Shown: positions 9,201-11,776 of the stretch, one piece after another
How the letters are laid out: the number at the start of each line of letters is the position of its first letter
How positions within the stretch are numbered: position 1 is the stretch's first letter
Made by a program: the position numbers and the translations under genes
The notes under the pieces: model-generated
The model's input: the letters and a program-made list of their open reading frames with translations, nothing else
Databases searched by the model: none
What the model was told of the DNA's origin: nothing
DNA from: Polyrhizophydium stewartii
Lineage: Eukaryota; Chytridiomycota; Chytridiomycetes; Rhizophydiales
NCBI GenBank assembly: GCA_027604665.1
Contig: JADGIZ010000566.1
Coordinates: 1-11,776, forward strand
Length of the DNA: 11,776 bases
Reading direction: 5' to 3'

Positions 9201-11570
9201 CAGGACCCAGAGCCGGAGCGCAAGCCGAAGCCGCGCGTCGTCACCGAACTCTCAGATGAGCCCAGAGGCGACAAGCCCGCCGTTTGTCGAGATGGAGATC
9301 GGCAATCCGCCGTTGCAGACGCCGCCGCTTCTGCAAAACCGCCGCTTCTGGCCAAGAAAGCGAGCGCCATGGACAAGCTGGCCGAGTTCAAGTTCAACCG
9401 CAAGCAAGTTGCTTCTGCGCCTGCGTTGCAGCCCACGGTCCGGGCTGCAAGCGTTTTACCAAAGACAGAGGTCGAAGCTGATCCTGTTGCGCTACCCGCA
9501 CAAGATACCCCCAAAGTTGCCCCCGTCGAGTTGGACACTCAACGCACGGACCGATCGCCCGTCACGGTGCGACCGGCCGCACTCGAGGACACCAGAGAGC
9601 AAACAGACACCAAAATATTGCCTGTCCCGACCTTGGCCGCACCGGTTCTCGCACCAGAGCGTCACGGACCACGCGGGACGTCTGCTCCGATCGAGCTCAG
9701 TGACGGCGAGGATGCTGCCGCGGTCTTTGCTGTCGACCCGCTTTACCCAGACCGCAAGCTGGTCCTTCCAAAGCCAATCCGGATGGCGGCTTTTGGCTCC
9801 GTCCCGGTACTCCGCCCACTAGCCTTTCCAGACTTTGACTCGATCATCAGCGGAAAGCCAGCTCGTGCTGACACCGAGCAGCCACCAGCGGAGTGCCTTC
9901 GCACCAAGAGCGTCGCAGATTCAAACGCAGCTCGGATTGGCGACGAGCCTGCAAGCCCACAAGTCGCTGCAGCCACGCCCCATCCTGCGGACGCGGTCGC
10001 CGGCGGCTCGGATGCGCTCGACGAGCTTGCGGATCTGGCGGACCTGGTTGATTTTGACGACATCTCGGACTCGGAGTTTGCTGCGCTCGAGCTGCCGTCG
10101 TTTGGGAGCCAGGCGAAGCTGTCGCCTGGCACGACGAAACAGCGAGCAACGAGCTTCACAGGATTCGCAGCGCATGCTCGACCGCCGACGGACACAAATC
10201 TGTCCCACGACCAGACAGTGCAAACCCTCGAAACTGGCTTTCACACTCACGATCTGCCAGCCGCTCTCCCTCGAGCGGCATCTCTCATCGGCAGCATCGC
10301 GCAGATATCGAGCATCAAGGCCGTCAACCGCCAGCGCATCCAAGACAGCTCCAGCTCGCCGACGGCTCCTGGCCCTGTCGATGGCGGTCCGTCGTTTTTG
10401 CTTCATGGACGCACGCCGATGACACCAGTTCCCGCACAAACGGACCGGGCTCGGCCGTTTGTGTTCAAGACGCCGCGGCCGTTGTCACGCGATGCTCCGA
10501 GATCGACCGCGACAAGCCCTGCCTGTCTGAACAGCCGCCCCTCATCGGGTCCGGCCGCCGATTCATCAACACCCGACTCTGCGCCTCGACAGTTCTTGCG
10601 GCGCCGACCACGAGCCGCCATTACGTCGGACGACGAGAACGGCGACGACGACCATATCCAAGCTGTTTTGGCCAAAGCCGCCGCTGCACCAAGCCCGTCC
10701 GACGACAGCAATCATGACGACGGTGACAGCGACGTCGGTCGCGGTGCTGGTGGCGTCGGCCAAGGCATCGGTCGCAAGCTCGTTCGCATGACGCCGCTGC
10801 TCGAGCGCCGCGCGATGCGTAACAAGTCACGGAAGCCGCCCAAGGAGCGCGCCGCCCCTGTGCTTCCCGCCACCCGCGAGTCAACAGACCAGAGCACACA
10901 TCCCCGCCGCAAAAAGAAGCGCAAGCCCAAGCTTGTTGGTTCCAACCCATTTCTCGACGTCGAGGCCGAACTGTCCTCGGACAGTGCGGCTGACATGGTC
11001 AGTTCCGACGAGGCAAGCTCCGCTGATTCGCAGGACGAGGCGGACCGGCGGTTTGTTGTGAGCGACCACGACCCGCTCTCGCAGACCGACGGCGGCCACA
11101 CGACCGGCAGCGCTCGGTCCCGCAACGTGTCATCCGAGATCGACATCCAAGCGTTCTACCGCAAGTCTCTGCTCAGCCCAGAGCTCGGCGGTCTCGGACG
11201 CAAGCAAGCAGATGCGCGTTTCCGGTTCGCAGAGCGATACGGCGCATCGATTGCCGACGAATACGACGACGACCAAGGCATGGACGACGACGACGTCGAG
11301 GACGACGAAGTTGATGCACTTGGCGACGAAGACGAGTTTGCGGATGACGACGATTTTGAGGAGGCACCGCGGCCGCCGGCTGTACGACTTCAGCGCCAGC
11401 CGCTGCCGCTCAAGCCCGAAGCATCGAGACAAATACCGAACCCACAACCTGTGATGCAGCCGGCGCATCTGGTTGTTGCGAACAGTCGTCTGCCGTTTGA
11501 CCAGAAGCTTCTGACGGGCATCGACGTGGCCGAAATCGAGGATTTGATGAACATGGACTGGGACGACTGA
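6252..11570 (+). CDS. mph1: Mph1/FANCM-family 3'-5' DNA helicase, three exons
   Basis: ATP-dependent DNA translocase of the Mph1/Fml1/FANCM/Hef family, which remodels stalled forks and dismantles D-loops in the nucleus. Exons 6252-7058, 7127-8230 and 8310-11570 are all phase 0 and give 1723 residues. The acidic start [15 protein letters not shown] is typical of fungal Mph1 and has G at -3. Residues about 30-190 are Pro/Gln/Gly-rich linker. The helicase core begins with [18 protein letters not shown]. Motif I PTGLGKT is at 219-225 (Lys224), Ia APTRPLV at 248-254, II DEAH at 321-324 and III TAT at 352-354. A family-type helical insert follows. Then come motif [10 protein letters not shown] at 586-593, [15 protein letters not shown] at 653-666 and [10 protein letters not shown] at 682-689. 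All catalytic motifs look intact. Beyond about residue 760 the tail is disordered, with NLS-like PKKRKH at 793-798, a Lys/Pro repeat at 801-828, SIM-like [10 protein letters not shown] at 1096-1105, [11 protein letters not shown] at 1516 and an acidic tract near 1619-1654. There is no ERCC4-like nuclease domain, as expected for fungal Mph1. Confidence 0.96.
7059..7126 (+). other. mph1 intron 1 (68 nt)
   Basis: Donor CAG|GTCAGT, branch-like CTGAC at 7104-7108, T-run, acceptor GTGCAG. Splicing joins ITGIPQ to [10 protein letters not shown], which reproduces the family-conserved segment between motifs Ia and II. Confidence 0.93.
7988..8014 (+). repeat. GACGCC hexanucleotide repeat, (Ala-Asp)n in Mph1
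   Basis: A nearly perfect 6-bp repeat encodes four Ala-Asp pairs plus Ala (residues about 557-565). It lies in the linker between the helical insert and motif IV. It is probably a solvent-exposed loop, prone to length variation. Confidence 0.8.
8231..8309 (+). other. mph1 intron 2 (79 nt)
   Basis: Donor GAG|GTGCGA, tandem branch-like CTGAC sites near 8286-8296, acceptor GGGCAG. Splicing joins GYTQKEQLE to [19 protein letters not shown], restoring the conserved run into helicase motif V. The unspliced frame stops within the intron. Confidence 0.93.
8799..8882 (+). repeat. 9-bp-type Lys-Glu/Pro-Pro repeat in Mph1 tail
   Basis: Tandem triplet-codon units AAG-GAG-CCC and AAG-CCG-CCA encode KEP and KPP in an order of KEP, KPP, then KEP blocks (residues about 801-828). 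It directly follows the PKKRKH basic motif. It is a low-complexity extended segment that could bind DNA or protein non-specifically. Confidence 0.85.
11264..11361 (+). repeat. GAC/GAG-rich acidic tract in Mph1 C-terminus
   Basis: GAC, GAT and GAG codons dominate and encode clusters such as [13 protein letters not shown] and FADDDDFEE, about 60 codons before the stop. Acidic tails of this kind are common in nuclear chromatin and replication proteins. The protein then ends with [12 protein letters not shown]. Confidence 0.75.
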
Positions 11571-11623
11571 CAGCGAATACACGCGGGCGTGCCACCAAAA
11601 CAGAGCTTTGTTCGAGTGGATGC

Positions 11624-11712
11624 ATGTTTGAGAGGGTGTGTGTGTGTTGAAGGGGGGCGGAGCCCCCACTTTATTACGCATACCCTTGGGGCCTCGCGAA
11701 TGTTTGAGAGGG
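11624..11712 (+). repeat. Pair of 13-bp direct repeats flanking the hairpin
   Basis: ATGTTTGAGAGGG occurs at 11624-11636 and again at 11700-11712, starting 76 nt apart, with the GC hairpin between them. Exact 13-mers this close are unlikely by chance. They may be the edges of a local duplication or insertion. Confidence 0.7.
11653..11667 (+). repeat. Perfect GC hairpin, 6-bp stem with GGA loop
   Basis: GGGGGC and GCCCCC form a perfect inverted repeat around a 3-nt loop. It lies about 80 nt after the mph1 stop and is followed by ACTTTATTACG. It may be a fixed 3'-UTR structure or a copy of a small dispersed GC-rich palindrome. A bacterial-type terminator role is not expected here. Confidence 0.6.
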
Positions 11713-11776
11713 ATGCAGGCTTGGGGATCGAAAGGAATGGATGCTTGTTGGGGTTGCGGGATGCCGGTGTGATGGA

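Larger units (their letters stand above)
11571..11776. other. 3' flank of mph1
   Basis: These 206 nt follow the mph1 stop and have no convincing ORF. The stretch holds an AATACA sequence at 11576-11581 as a possible weak poly(A) signal, a short GT microsatellite near 11636-11648, a GC hairpin and a pair of 13-bp direct repeats. GGATGC occurs three times (near 11618, 11711 and 11738). Confidence 0.6.

Noticed and set aside
8672..9538. 288-codon minus-strand Ser/Gly-rich frame within mph1
   Set aside because: It is the antisense of the low-complexity Mph1 tail; its Gly/Phe runs simply mirror the Lys/Pro repeat.
9094..9822. 242-codon plus-strand alternative frame in mph1 exon 3
   Set aside because: It overlaps the uninterrupted Mph1 frame in another register, with Ser/Arg-rich composition and no support for dual coding.
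11653..11675. Rho-independent terminator
   Set aside because: There is a GC hairpin but no following T-run, and the genes are eukaryotic with introns.
1..11776. Novel multi-gene defence or mobile system
   Set aside because: The three main genes are a formin, a PPR-like protein and Mph1, all ordinary housekeeping classes, and no recombinase, transposase, reverse transcriptase or repeat array was seen.

Overview
The window looks like ordinary, gene-dense nuclear DNA from a GC-rich fungus. My best guess is an early-diverging, chytrid-like lineage. The evidence is eukaryotic architecture: short spliceosomal introns of 55-81 nt with CTGAC/CTCAC-type branch sites, a formin, a large helical-repeat (PPR-like) protein, and an Mph1/FANCM helicase that has the fungal-style acidic N-terminus and lacks the ERCC4-type nuclease domain. 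The phylum is an inference. No tRNA, rRNA, CRISPR array, transposon or bacterial operon was seen.

Layout, all confident genes on the + strand. (1) 1-2612: 3' part of a formin, entering the window inside the polyproline FH1 segment, then a complete FH2 domain and a long low-complexity tail; six exons, five introns. (2) 2613-3260: a 648-nt stretch with no confident gene; its minus strand is partly coding-like. (3) about 3261-6168: a PPR-like helical-repeat protein, probably mitochondrial, one large exon with an uncertain 5' end. (4) 6169-6251: a spacer of only 83 nt with a run of nine G. (5) 6252-11570: an Mph1/FANCM-type DNA helicase of about 1723 residues in three exons, with a very long disordered, charged tail. 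(6) 11571-11776: 3' flank with a perfect GC hairpin between two copies of a 13-bp direct repeat.

The genes do not form an obvious pathway. The formin nucleates and elongates actin filaments in the cytoplasm, the PPR-like protein would bind organellar RNA, and Mph1 remodels replication forks and D-loops in the nucleus. Their proximity reflects a compact genome. I found no convincing new multi-gene system. The points worth a second look are alternative splice sites and starts, low-complexity insertions in Mph1, the coding-like minus strand at 2708-3262, and the repeat/hairpin arrangement at the right end.
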